Below the pieces are notes generated by a model. That model did not search any database, was not told where the DNA came from, and saw only the letters and a program-made list of their open reading frames with translations. The translations under genes were made by a program, and so were the position numbers. A stretch of DNA of 64,000 nucleotides. It comes from Arthrobacter sp. ISL-65. GTDB taxonomy: Bacteria; Actinomycetota; Actinomycetes; Actinomycetales; Micrococcaceae. How positions within the stretch are numbered: the first letter of the stretch is position 1; every line of letters starts with the position of its first letter. Positions 8,107 to 15,806 of the stretch are shown here, in pieces. Location of the stretch: the NCBI RefSeq assembly GCF_018613795.1, contig NZ_JAGGPN010000005.1:1-64000 (forward strand), read 5' to 3'.

Positions 8107-8975
8107 TGCGGGTCCAACTCGATGAACTGGTGGGATCGGCCCTCCAACAGGGGGCGGCCGTGCCGGCGTTCACCTGCTACGACTTCACCACGGCCCTGGC
8201 GGTGGTGAGTGCCGGGGAGGAGTCAAAGCGCGGCGTCATCCTGCTGGTGGCACCCAAGACCGCCGCCACCGCCAACGGACTGAGGCTCATCTCCGCGCTC
8301 CGGGGCCTGGCCGACGCCGCGTCCGTGCCGGTTGCCGTGCAGCTGGACCACGCCTCCGACCTTGACATCATTACCGCCGCCGTCGCGGCCGGGGCGGACT
8401 CCGTCCTGGCCGACGGCTCGGCGCTGCCGTATGAAGAAAACATCGCCTTGGTGAATGCAGTGCGGTCCGCGCTCGAGGCCCGCGGCCATGCCGGGGTAGT
8501 CCTGGAGGCTGAACTCGGCGGCCTGGCCGGCGACGAGGACAAGGCGTTCGGTGCCGAAGGCGAGGCCGCGGGCAACGAGGTTGCCGGGCTCACCGACTCC
8601 GCCCAGGTGGAGGACTTCGTGGCACGGACAGGCGCGCAGCTGCTCGCCGTGGCCGTGGGCAACGTTCACGGGAAGTACAGGGGCGAGCCCCGGCTGCGCT
8701 GGGATGTCCTGCAGGACATTGCCGTGCGGACGCACATCCCGCTGGTGCTCCATGGCGCCTCGGGCATTCCGGCCGACGAACTGGCCAAGGCCCCTGCCAT
8801 GAACGTGGGCAAGGTCAACTTCAACACTGAACTCCGCACCGGCGTCCTCGCCACGCTCGAGGAACAGCTTCCAGCGCACCGGGCCGACGGCGAAAACCTG
8901 CAGGGCCTGCTGGCCCGGTGGAACGCCGCCGCGAAGGACTTCAGCACCGGCACGCTGGCGATCCTCAGCCGCTGA
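8106..8975 (+). CDS. Class II (zinc) aldolase, FbaA/KbaY/GatY family
   Basis: The 289-residue barrel shows the family's metal ligands: His in AVQLDHASD, Glu in VVLEAELGG, His in GNVHGKYRG and His in VLHGASGIP. C-terminal NVGKVNFNTELR binds phosphate. Class II aldolases of this type cleave phosphorylated ketoses to dihydroxyacetone phosphate plus an aldehyde. Its position after the kinase suggests it acts on the phosphorylated oxidised C4 acid, in place of the LtnC/OtnC-type aldolase of proteobacterial pathways. That assignment is inference from context. Confidence 0.88.
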   Translation: MRVQLDELVGSALQQGAAVPAFTCYDFTTALAVVSAGEESKRGVILLVAPKTAATANGLRLISALRGLADAASVPVAVQLDHASDLDIITAAVAAGADSVLADGSALPYEENIALVNAVRSALEARGHAGVVLEAELGGLAGDEDKAFGAEGEAAGNEVAGLTDSAQVEDFVARTGAQLLAVAVGNVHGKYRGEPRLRWDVLQDIAVRTHIPLVLHGASGIPADELAKAPAMNVGKVNFNTELRTGVLATLEEQLPAHRADGENLQGLLARWNAAAKDFSTGTLAILSR

Positions 8976-8978
8976 CCT

Positions 8979-9045
8979 TGGAGTTTTTGTACACGTATCG
9001 CGAGTTCGGGGGCCTTTTGGGGCCAATAAGTGTACAAAAACTCCA
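8979..9045. repeat. Long inverted repeat with TGTACAAAAACTCCA arms
   Basis: TGGAGTTTTTGTACAC (8979-8994) and its exact reverse complement (9030-9045) flank a 35-base loop that contains GGGGGCC and GGGGCC blocks. It starts 4 bases after the aldolase stop codon. It could terminate the operon, since T runs lie inside the arms. Its size and AT-rich arms also fit a small dispersed intergenic element. Confidence 0.7.
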
Positions 9046-9120
9046 GGCCGCCACATGGGGTCAAGTTGGCGCACAATGGAAACTACAACGACGTAAGCGA
9101 GTTCCATTGGTGGGGGCGCC

Positions 9121-10434
9121 ATGAAGAATTCCACGCAGCCGGGGGCGGGGACAGACATTGCCGTGCCCGGCCGCGACCTGGCCATCGATATGGCCCGCCT
9201 CATTTGCCTTGTCCTTGTGGTGGTGGGTCACTGCATGATGACCAGCCCGGTGCTGCACCCGGACGGCACCGTCACCACGGAAAACACCCTGGCCGAGCAG
9301 GACTGGTTCGAGCCGGTCATCTGGGTCTTCATGGTGATGCCGCTGTTCTTCGTGGCCGGAGGCATCACCGGGGCGCAGTCCTGGCGGCGCATGCAGGCGC
9401 GCGGCGGCAGCGGCTTTGAGTTCATCCAGTCCCGGCTGCTGCGCCTGGTCCGCCCGGCGGCAGCCCTGCTCGCGGTCATGTTCGTCGGCCTCTGGGGTGC
9501 GCTGCTGGCCGGTGTGGATCCGCAGGTGGTGCAGCTGCTGGCCAGCGGGGCCGGGATGCCGCTGTGGTTCCTCGCGGCCTATCTGGCGGCCCAGCTGAAC
9601 ATTCCGCTCCTGGTGAGGCTGCACCGGCGTGCCCCGTGGCTGACTCTGCTGGGCCTGGTGGCGCTCGTGGTGACGGTTGACTGCTTCCGCGGGGCTTTCC
9701 CGACGCTCGCTTACATCAACATGGTGTTCGTGTGGTGCGCCGCGCAGCAACTCGGGTTCTTTATGGCGGACGGCCGGCTGGATCGGTGGAGCAGGTCGCA
9801 GCTGGTGGGGCTGATCGCCGCGAGCAACCTGCTGATGGTCGTCCTGGTGGTGCTGGGCCTGTACCGGGACAACATGCTGGTGAACCTTAATCCGCCCAAC
9901 CTCAGCCTGTTCCTGCTGGGTATCTCGCAGGCGGCGGTGCTGCAGCTTTCCAGGCCCCTGCTGAACGCCGTAGCGGCCGTGCGCTGGATCCGTGCCGTGA
10001 TGGCCGTTGCCGGCCGGCATGCCATGACGGTCTACCTTTGGCACCTGCCGCTGCTGGCTGCCATGACCGGGCTGCTCCTGCTGTCCGACTTTCCTAAGCC
10101 CACCTCGGGCAGCGCGGAATGGTGGTGGTCACGCCCGCTCGTTTTCCTCGGGGTGGTCCTCCTCCTGCTGCCCGCGGTCGGCCTGTTCGGGCGGCTTGAG
10201 GAACGGCCGACGCCGGCCATGCACTCGAGCGGCCGGGCGCCGGCCGCCGTGGCGACCGCCGTCGTCGTCGTTTTTGTCCCGATGGCAGACGCCGCCGTCA
10301 ACGGCCTGACGCTTGGACTCCTGGGCGGCGGTGCCGCCTGCTTTGTCCTGGCCGTGCTGTTGCTGGGGCGCGTTCCCGCGCGCGGAATTCGACCATTGCC
10401 AGCACAGCCATTAAGTGCCAATGTCGAACCATGA
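9121..10434 (+). CDS. Membrane acyltransferase, acyltransferase-3 family
   Basis: The 437-residue protein begins with a short cytoplasmic arm, then about ten hydrophobic segments. The family signature is visible as RDLAIDMARLICLVLVVVGH (catalytic-type His near residue 39), with a following PLFFVAGGITGAQSW segment. Acyltransferase-3 proteins transfer acetyl or other acyl groups to sugars or lipids at the membrane. The target here is unknown. The last segment (PADAAVNGLTLGLLGGG) is hydrophobic. It ends with an ATGA overlap into the GNAT gene, so the two are likely co-translated. Confidence 0.88.
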   Translation: MKNSTQPGAGTDIAVPGRDLAIDMARLICLVLVVVGHCMMTSPVLHPDGTVTTENTLAEQDWFEPVIWVFMVMPLFFVAGGITGAQSWRRMQARGGSGFEFIQSRLLRLVRPAAALLAVMFVGLWGALLAGVDPQVVQLLASGAGMPLWFLAAYLAAQLNIPLLVRLHRRAPWLTLLGLVALVVTVDCFRGAFPTLAYINMVFVWCAAQQLGFFMADGRLDRWSRSQLVGLIAASNLLMVVLVVLGLYRDNMLVNLNPPNLSLFLLGISQAAVLQLSRPLLNAVAAVRWIRAVMAVAGRHAMTVYLWHLPLLAAMTGLLLLSDFPKPTSGSAEWWWSRPLVFLGVVLLLLPAVGLFGRLEERPTPAMHSSGRAPAAVATAVVVVFVPMADAAVNGLTLGLLGGGAACFVLAVLLLGRVPARGIRPLPAQPLSANVEP

Positions 10435-10784
10435 CCGAGAACACGACAGCCACCGAGGACCAATTCACCCCGGACGTCACCACCTTCCGGAACGATGCAC
10501 TCCACCGCTACGAACTGCACGTGGGCGGGAAGCTGGCGGTGGAAGTCAGGTTCGAAGACCAGCCAGGGCACGTGGACTTCATCCACACCCAGACGTCCGA
10601 GCAGTTCCAGGGCCACGGTCTGGCCAAGGTGCTGATCCATTTTGCCCTTGACGATGTTGTGGCGTCGGGCAAGCGGATCATCCCGCACTGCCCGTTTACG
10701 GCCCGCTACCTGCGCAAACACGAGATATACACGCAGTGCATCGACTGGCCTGAGGCGGACGCGCCCAAGCTACTCGGCACCTGA
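10431..10784 (+). CDS. Short GNAT-like N-acetyltransferase (YidJ type)
   Basis: The 117-residue protein belongs to the small GNAT-like family: YELHVGGKLAVEVRF, then IHTQTSEQFQGHGLAKVLIHFAL and IIPHCPFTARYLRKH. QGHGLAK is the acetyl-CoA pyrophosphate loop, and the CPF segment with the following Tyr is conserved in the family. Homologues include the human GNAT-like NATD1. Substrate unknown. It is translationally coupled (ATGA) to the acyltransferase. Confidence 0.88.
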   Translation: MTENTTATEDQFTPDVTTFRNDALHRYELHVGGKLAVEVRFEDQPGHVDFIHTQTSEQFQGHGLAKVLIHFALDDVVASGKRIIPHCPFTARYLRKHEIYTQCIDWPEADAPKLLGT

Positions 10785-10937
10785 AGCGCCCTCACGCCGT
10801 AAGGTCCCCATATGCCGTGAACCGCGGTACTTGTGACCGCGGGGACATTTCCGTACGATCGGGCAGGGCTATGCAGTTGGCCTTCAGACTCTCTTTTTGG
10901 GGATCTCTTTGAACCAACAACTGCGTGTGCCGCGGCG

Positions 10938-11264
10938 ATGACTGACGCGGCGACGAACGAAGAAGCTATGCCTGAAGACGTAGCGGCCGGTCCCATGACG
11001 GACGAGGAACTGTGCGGGCTTCTGGACGGATGCCTGAACGAGGCCGTGGACGCGGCTGCAACCCTCGCGTCGGTTCCGGATGCCGAGTTGGCCCGGCTGG
11101 CGGACGGGCTGTACCGGCATTTGGACACGCCCAGCCCTGCTTTCGGCGCGCGCTTCTGGTATGTCCAGGTCACCGAGGAGCTCCGGCTGCGCCACCTTGG
11201 CTCGTCCCACTCGGCCGCCGTCGATCCGGCCGGCCCCGTGGTAACTGAGGTCCCCGCCGGGTAG
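10938..11264 (+). CDS. Small protein of an unnamed family (paralogue of 44156-44380)
   Basis: The 108-residue acidic protein shares a distinctive C-terminal block with the gene at 44156-44380: LADGLYRHLDTPSPAFGA and VQVTEELRLR here, against VDALYRNLDTPTPVYGA and LATEELARR there. The N-terminal half is acidic and helical (MTDEELCGLLDGCLNEAVD). There is no signal or membrane segment. The frame is open back to 10833, but a strong ribosome site is not obvious for any start; the ATG at 10938 gives a sensible N-terminus. Function unknown. Confidence 0.6.
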   Translation: MTDAATNEEAMPEDVAAGPMTDEELCGLLDGCLNEAVDAAATLASVPDAELARLADGLYRHLDTPSPAFGARFWYVQVTEELRLRHLGSSHSAAVDPAGPVVTEVPAG

Positions 11265-11270
11265 GGAACG

Positions 11271-11320
11271 GGTGCTTAAGGATCCGTTCGCGCTGGGTGC
11301 TCAAGTGCCCGTTCGCGCTG
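11271..11320. repeat. Two tandem 25-bp units
   Basis: Units 11271-11295 and 11296-11320 agree at 22 of 25 positions. Each ends CCGTTCGCGCTG, and a third partial unit (GGTG) follows. The repeat fills the gap between two convergent genes. Confidence 0.7.
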
Positions 11321-11328
11321 GGTGGGGG

Positions 11329-11847
11329 TTACGACGGCGGGGGCTGCTTTGCGCGGTTCCGTTGCCATTGCGCCGCGTGCCAGAAAAGCAGCCCGAGGAC
11401 TCCGACCAGCCCGCCGAAAAGGATCTGCGGCGCGAACGTGATCCACATGTAGCTGACGGGCATGACCTGCGGCTCGGTGCCTGCATTCAGTGATTCCTGC
11501 GCGAGCGTGAAGACTCCGAACGGCGACACCAGCAGGATCGCCACGATAACCCACAGCGCCGCGATGAATGGGTTCACGGCCAAGCGGCTCCGCTGCCCGA
11601 AGTCCGCCGCCTCGTGGGGTGCGAAACCTGGTTGACCCGGTCCGACGGTTGGCTGCCCGGCGCCTTGATATCCAGCGCCCGGTTGTCCCGGCCCAAAGCC
11701 CGGCTGCCCAAATTCCTGCCTACCCTGGCCTGCCATTGAAGGGCCGAACCGGCCGTCACTGGCGGGCGTCATGCGCCCGTATCCGGTGGGATTTCCCTGC
11801 GGATCGACTTCCCGAAAATTTATCGGATCATGCTCACTGCCGGACAT
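11329..11847 (-). CDS. Two-helix membrane protein with Gly/Pro/Gln-rich N-terminus
   Basis: The 172-residue protein has a disordered first 95 residues with GQPGFGPGQPGAGYQG-type repeats. Two hydrophobic helices follow (about 96-118 and 133-158), then a short basic tail. The ATG at 11847 is chosen because CAGGGGGAC directly precedes it. The architecture resembles many actinobacterial small membrane proteins of unknown role; no catalytic motif is seen. It is convergent with the 10938-11264 gene. Confidence 0.65.
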   Translation of the reverse strand: MSGSEHDPINFREVDPQGNPTGYGRMTPASDGRFGPSMAGQGRQEFGQPGFGPGQPGAGYQGAGQPTVGPGQPGFAPHEAADFGQRSRLAVNPFIAALWVIVAILLVSPFGVFTLAQESLNAGTEPQVMPVSYMWITFAPQILFGGLVGVLGLLFWHAAQWQRNRAKQPPPS

Positions 11848-12060
11848 GTCCCCCTGCTTCCTGCTGCGGTCTACGCCTCGTGCCAAAAACTCTACTCCGC
11901 TTGTCCGGCCCTGTGCCCCGTGGCGCCCGCCCTTCCGCGGTTGGCATTATGTGCCGTTCGGCCGCGCCGGGAAAGTCAATGACCCCGGATAACGAAGAAA
12001 ATCCCTGGATACGAGTGGCGGCCGGAAATTACATCACAGAAGTTTGACTAAAAGGATCCC

Positions 12061-12079
12061 CTAAGTAAGGCTGTCCTTG
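12061..12079. promoter_or_regulatory. Iron box (DtxR/IdeR-type operator) of the siderophore operon
   Basis: CTAAGTAAGGCTGTCCTTG agrees with 12 of 19 positions of the IdeR/DtxR consensus, including the central AGGCT and CCT. It begins 12 bases after a TTGACT -35-like hexamer (12044-12049), so it covers the expected -10 region. The desA start codon is 54 bases downstream. DtxR-type repression by iron is the established mode for desABCD operons. Confidence 0.72.
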
Positions 12080-12133
12080 CTTGGTATCCGATGCGGGTGC
12101 CTGGTGCATATCCCACCGAAAAAAGGATGACCT

Positions 12134-13861
12134 ATGACGCTGCTGCCCGACGTGGACGAGCCACGCGCGGACTTCGATGCCGGAACCGGACCGTGCGCCC
12201 AAAACACGTCTGACCCGAACACGTCGGACCGGAATTCGGCTGCCCTGAACCCGTCCGCGCGGAACCTGGCTGCCCAGACGACCGGCCAGGAACCATCAGG
12301 CCTGGACTTCGGGTCCGGCGTGGAACTCGCCCTCGCCGCCAGCAACCAGCTCTTTAATGCCCGGAACGCCCCGCGCTACGTGGCGCAGGTGCTGCAGGGC
12401 GTCAACGCCGTGGCCACCAAAGTCGAGCGGACCTCGCAGCCGTTCACCGGCGTCGGCCCGGCCGAGATGAAGTGCCGCGTGGAGGCAGTGGACCTGGAGC
12501 GGCCGCTGCCCGACACCGCGGCGGCCCTCGAGGAGTTGCAGCACACCTACCTGCGTGACGCCGTGTACTTCCATGACGCGAAGTACGCCGCGCACCTGAA
12601 CTGCCCGGTGGTCATTCCCGCCCTTGTGGGGGAGGCGGTGCTCTCGGCCGTGAACTCGTCAATGGACACGTGGGACCAGAGCGCGGGCGCCACCATGATC
12701 GAGCGCCGCCTGATCGACTGGACGGCAGAGCGGCTCGGACTGGGGCACGATGCCGACGGCGTGTTCACGTCCGGGGGCAGCCAGTCCAATCTGCAGGCAC
12801 TGCTCATTGCCCGCAACCATGCGGTGGCCCGGCTGCGGCAGGATCCGGCGAACGAGGGGCTGCGCCTGCCGCTGCTGCTGGAGAAGCTGCGGATCTTCAC
12901 GTCAGTGGACAGCCATTTCAGCATCCAGAAGTCGGCCTCCATGCTGGGACTGGGGTTCGACGCCGTCGTATCCGTCGCCTGCGCGGCGGACCACCGGATG
13001 GATCCGGCAGCCCTGGCCAGCGCGCTGGCTACGGCCCACGACGACGGCCTGATTCCCATGACGGTTGTGGGTACCGCCGGGACCACGGACTTCGGCGCCG
13101 TGGATCCGCTGGCCGAGCTAGCTGCCCTGGCCGGAGCCTACGGCGCATGGTTCCACGTTGACGCCGCGTACGGCGGCGGGCTCATGGTCTCCAACCGCCA
13201 CCGCCATCTCCTGGACGGCACCCGGCTGGCGGACTCCGTTACGGTGGACTTCCACAAGACCTTCTTCCAGCCGGTCAGCTCCAGCGCGCTGCTGGTCCGC
13301 GAGGGTGCAATGCTGCGCCACGTCACCTACTACGCCGACTACCTCAACCCGGAAACCGCGGCTCGCGCCGAGATCCCCAACCAGGTGGACAAGAGCATCC
13401 AGACCACACGCCGGTTCGACGCCCTCAAGCTGTGGCTCACGCTCCGGATCATGGGCGCCGCTGCCGTTGGCGCGCTGCTCGACGAGGCGATTGACCTGGC
13501 AGCCCGGGTGGGCTCGGTACTCGCGGCAGACGATGACTTCGAGCTGGCGGCCGAACCCCAGCTGAGCACGCTGGTTTTCCGGTACCGGCCGGTCCTGGCA
13601 GACGGAACAAGGCTTTCGGAGGACGGGGCCGATGAGCTGAACCCGGCCATCCGTGCGGCGGTGTTCGCGTCTGGGCAGGCTGTCGTGGCGGGCACCAAGG
13701 TCGCCGGAAGGCACTACCTGAAGTTCACGCTCCTCAACGCCGAGGCAACGCTCGAGGACATCAGCGAGATCATCGGCCTGCTTCGAAGCTCGGGCGAAAG
13801 TCTGCTGGATGCCGATCTCCCGGGTGCCGTTTTCCCCGCACGCACGGAGACGCACGCATGA
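12134..13861 (+). CDS. desA: PLP-dependent lysine decarboxylase of siderophore synthesis
   Basis: The 575-residue protein is a group II PLP decarboxylase. Visible landmarks are [56 protein letters not shown], and Lys375 in [11 protein letters not shown], which should bind PLP. By context it makes cadaverine from lysine, the first step to desferrioxamine-type hydroxamates. Related 2,4-diaminobutyrate or glutamate decarboxylases are the main alternatives, but linkage to desBCD argues for lysine. The first 60 residues are a low-complexity extension with repeated NTSD/RNSA motifs, making it longer than typical DesA. An iron box precedes it. It overlaps desB by ATGA. Confidence 0.9.
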   Translation: MTLLPDVDEPRADFDAGTGPCAQNTSDPNTSDRNSAALNPSARNLAAQTTGQEPSGLDFGSGVELALAASNQLFNARNAPRYVAQVLQGVNAVATKVERTSQPFTGVGPAEMKCRVEAVDLERPLPDTAAALEELQHTYLRDAVYFHDAKYAAHLNCPVVIPALVGEAVLSAVNSSMDTWDQSAGATMIERRLIDWTAERLGLGHDADGVFTSGGSQSNLQALLIARNHAVARLRQDPANEGLRLPLLLEKLRIFTSVDSHFSIQKSASMLGLGFDAVVSVACAADHRMDPAALASALATAHDDGLIPMTVVGTAGTTDFGAVDPLAELAALAGAYGAWFHVDAAYGGGLMVSNRHRHLLDGTRLADSVTVDFHKTFFQPVSSSALLVREGAMLRHVTYYADYLNPETAARAEIPNQVDKSIQTTRRFDALKLWLTLRIMGAAAVGALLDEAIDLAARVGSVLAADDDFELAAEPQLSTLVFRYRPVLADGTRLSEDGADELNPAIRAAVFASGQAVVAGTKVAGRHYLKFTLLNAEATLEDISEIIGLLRSSGESLLDADLPGAVFPARTETHA

Positions 13862-15237
13862 GCACGCCATCGTTCAGCAGCTCAGGCACAGACCGCGTTT
13901 ACGACTTCGCCGGGATCGGCGTCGGGCCCTTCAACCTGGGGCTCGCCGCGCTGAGCGAACCCATCGAGGGCCTGGACGGCGTGTTCCTCGAGCGCAGCGA
14001 ATCCTTCGACTGGCACCCCGGCATGATGCTGGAGCCCGCCCATCTGCAGGTGCCGTTCATGGCGGACCTCGTGACCCTGGCGGATCCGACGTCACCGTAC
14101 TCCTTCCTGAATTTCCTCAAGCAGACCGGGCGGCTCTACCGCTTCTACATCCGCGAAAACTTCTACCCGCTGCGGGCCGAGTACAACCAGTACTGCCAGT
14201 GGGTTGCCGGCCAGTTGCATTCGGTCCGGTTTGGCACGGACGTCACCGAAGTGACGTACGACGCCGGCGTGTACACGCTTTCAGTGGACGGCCCGGCGGG
14301 TCCGAAGGTGCTTCGTGCACGCCGGCTGGTGCTTGGCACCGGAACATCGCCCTACGTCCCGGACGCGTGCCGCGGGATTCTGGGGGCCGGGGGACCGGTC
14401 CTGCACAACGCGGACTACCTGGCGCGCAAGAGCGAACTCCAGCAGCAGCGCAGCATCACCATCGTCGGCAGCGGGCAGAGCGCGGCGGAGATCTATTACG
14501 AACTGCTTCAGGACATCGACGTGCACGGGTACCAGCTCAACTGGGTCACGCGTTCGGGCAGGTTCTTCCCGCTGGAGTACACCAAGCTCACGCTGGAGAT
14601 GACCTCGCCGGAGTACGTTGACTATTTCCACGGGCTCCCGCAGGACCGGCGCGACTTCCTCATCAGGAGCCAGAAGAACCTCTACAAGGGCATCAACTCC
14701 GAGCTCATCGACGCGATCTACGACCTCCTGTACACCAAGAGTCTCTCCGGCATGGTGGACACCCGGCTGCTCACGCATGCGACCGTGACCGGTGCCGCCT
14801 GGAACGCCTCCGCCGGGTCCCACACCCTGGCGCTGACCCACGGGGAGCAGGGCACGGACTACTCGCTGGAGACGGAGGCGGTGGTCCTCGCCACCGGATA
14901 CGCGTACCGCGAGCCGGTGTTCCTTCGCGGCGTGCAGGAGCGCATTGCCCGGGACGAAGCCGGAAGGTTCGCCGTGCAGCGCAACTACAGCACCGGCGTC
15001 GAACCCGCCGAAATCTTCGTGCAGAACGCCGAACTCCACACCCACGGTTTCGTCACGCCGGACCTCGGCATGGCTGCGTACCGGAACTCGTGCATCCTCC
15101 GGGAAATCCTGGGCCGCGAGGTCTATCCGGTGGAGCGCAGCATTGCCTTCCAGGAGTTCGGCGCACCCGCGGAGGTTGCGCCAGTGGATGGACCGTCGCC
15201 CGCTGGAGTGACTGCACAGGCGGAGGTGCCCGCATGA
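13858..15237 (+). CDS. desB: Cadaverine/lysine N-monooxygenase
   Basis: The 459-residue protein is a flavin-dependent N-hydroxylating monooxygenase (SidA/IucD/PvdA family). The FAD motif [12 protein letters not shown] is at residues 17-28, the NADPH motif [13 protein letters not shown] near residue 203, and the conserved ATGYAYREP near 344. DesB-type enzymes hydroxylate the terminal amine of cadaverine. It overlaps its neighbours on both sides (ATGA), so the four genes form one tight transcription unit. Confidence 0.93.
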   Translation: MSTPSFSSSGTDRVYDFAGIGVGPFNLGLAALSEPIEGLDGVFLERSESFDWHPGMMLEPAHLQVPFMADLVTLADPTSPYSFLNFLKQTGRLYRFYIRENFYPLRAEYNQYCQWVAGQLHSVRFGTDVTEVTYDAGVYTLSVDGPAGPKVLRARRLVLGTGTSPYVPDACRGILGAGGPVLHNADYLARKSELQQQRSITIVGSGQSAAEIYYELLQDIDVHGYQLNWVTRSGRFFPLEYTKLTLEMTSPEYVDYFHGLPQDRRDFLIRSQKNLYKGINSELIDAIYDLLYTKSLSGMVDTRLLTHATVTGAAWNASAGSHTLALTHGEQGTDYSLETEAVVLATGYAYREPVFLRGVQERIARDEAGRFAVQRNYSTGVEPAEIFVQNAELHTHGFVTPDLGMAAYRNSCILREILGREVYPVERSIAFQEFGAPAEVAPVDGPSPAGVTAQAEVPA

Positions 15238-15806
15238 GCTTCACGTTCCGCTGCCTCGACCCGGCTGCCGACGCGCCACTCATACACAGCTGGGTCACCC
15301 GCCCGTACGCCTCCTTCTGGGGAATGCTGAACGCGACGGCCGAGGACGTCGCGGCGGAGTATGCAAAAATCCAGTCCAGCGGACACCACCACGCGCTGCT
15401 GGGCATCGGCGATGGCGTTCCCGCCTTCCTGATGGAGGAGTACCTGCCGGAGTCGTCGCCGCTCAATGGCGTCTACGCCGTCCAGCCGGGCGATATCGGC
15501 ATGCACCTGCTGGTTGCTCCGCTGCAGGGAACGCCGCGCAACGGGTTCACCGCCGACGTCATGGAGTCCGTCCTGGACCGGCTCTTCCAAAAGCCCGGCG
15601 TGGAGCGCGTGGTGGTGGAGCCCGACGCCTGCAACACCAAGATCCACGTCCTCAACGCGCGGCTGGGCTTTGAGCCCGCCGGCGAGGTGACCCTTCCGGA
15701 TAAGCAGGCTCTCCTAAGCTTCTGCACGCGCGAGTCATTCCATTCCGCCCGCGCCGCCCGTTCGTCAACCCCGAAACGCCAATCAACCCAGGAGGCATCA
15801 CTGTGA
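15234..15806 (+). CDS. desC: N-hydroxycadaverine acyltransferase, IucB-type GNAT
   Basis: The 190-residue protein is a siderophore-type GNAT (Acetyltransf_8/IucB family). Landmarks are [13 protein letters not shown], then [24 protein letters not shown], and the C-terminal [20 protein letters not shown]. DesC transfers acetyl or succinyl groups from CoA to N-hydroxycadaverine, giving the hydroxamate. The ATG at 15234 overlaps the desB stop. The last 25 residues are Ser/Arg-rich and probably disordered. Its stop codon overlaps the desD GTG. Confidence 0.92.
   Translation: MSFTFRCLDPAADAPLIHSWVTRPYASFWGMLNATAEDVAAEYAKIQSSGHHHALLGIGDGVPAFLMEEYLPESSPLNGVYAVQPGDIGMHLLVAPLQGTPRNGFTADVMESVLDRLFQKPGVERVVVEPDACNTKIHVLNARLGFEPAGEVTLPDKQALLSFCTRESFHSARAARSSTPKRQSTQEASL

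Noticed and set aside
12670..13161. Alternative frames inside desA
   Set aside because: The PLP-binding and decarboxylase motifs fix the reading frame of desA.
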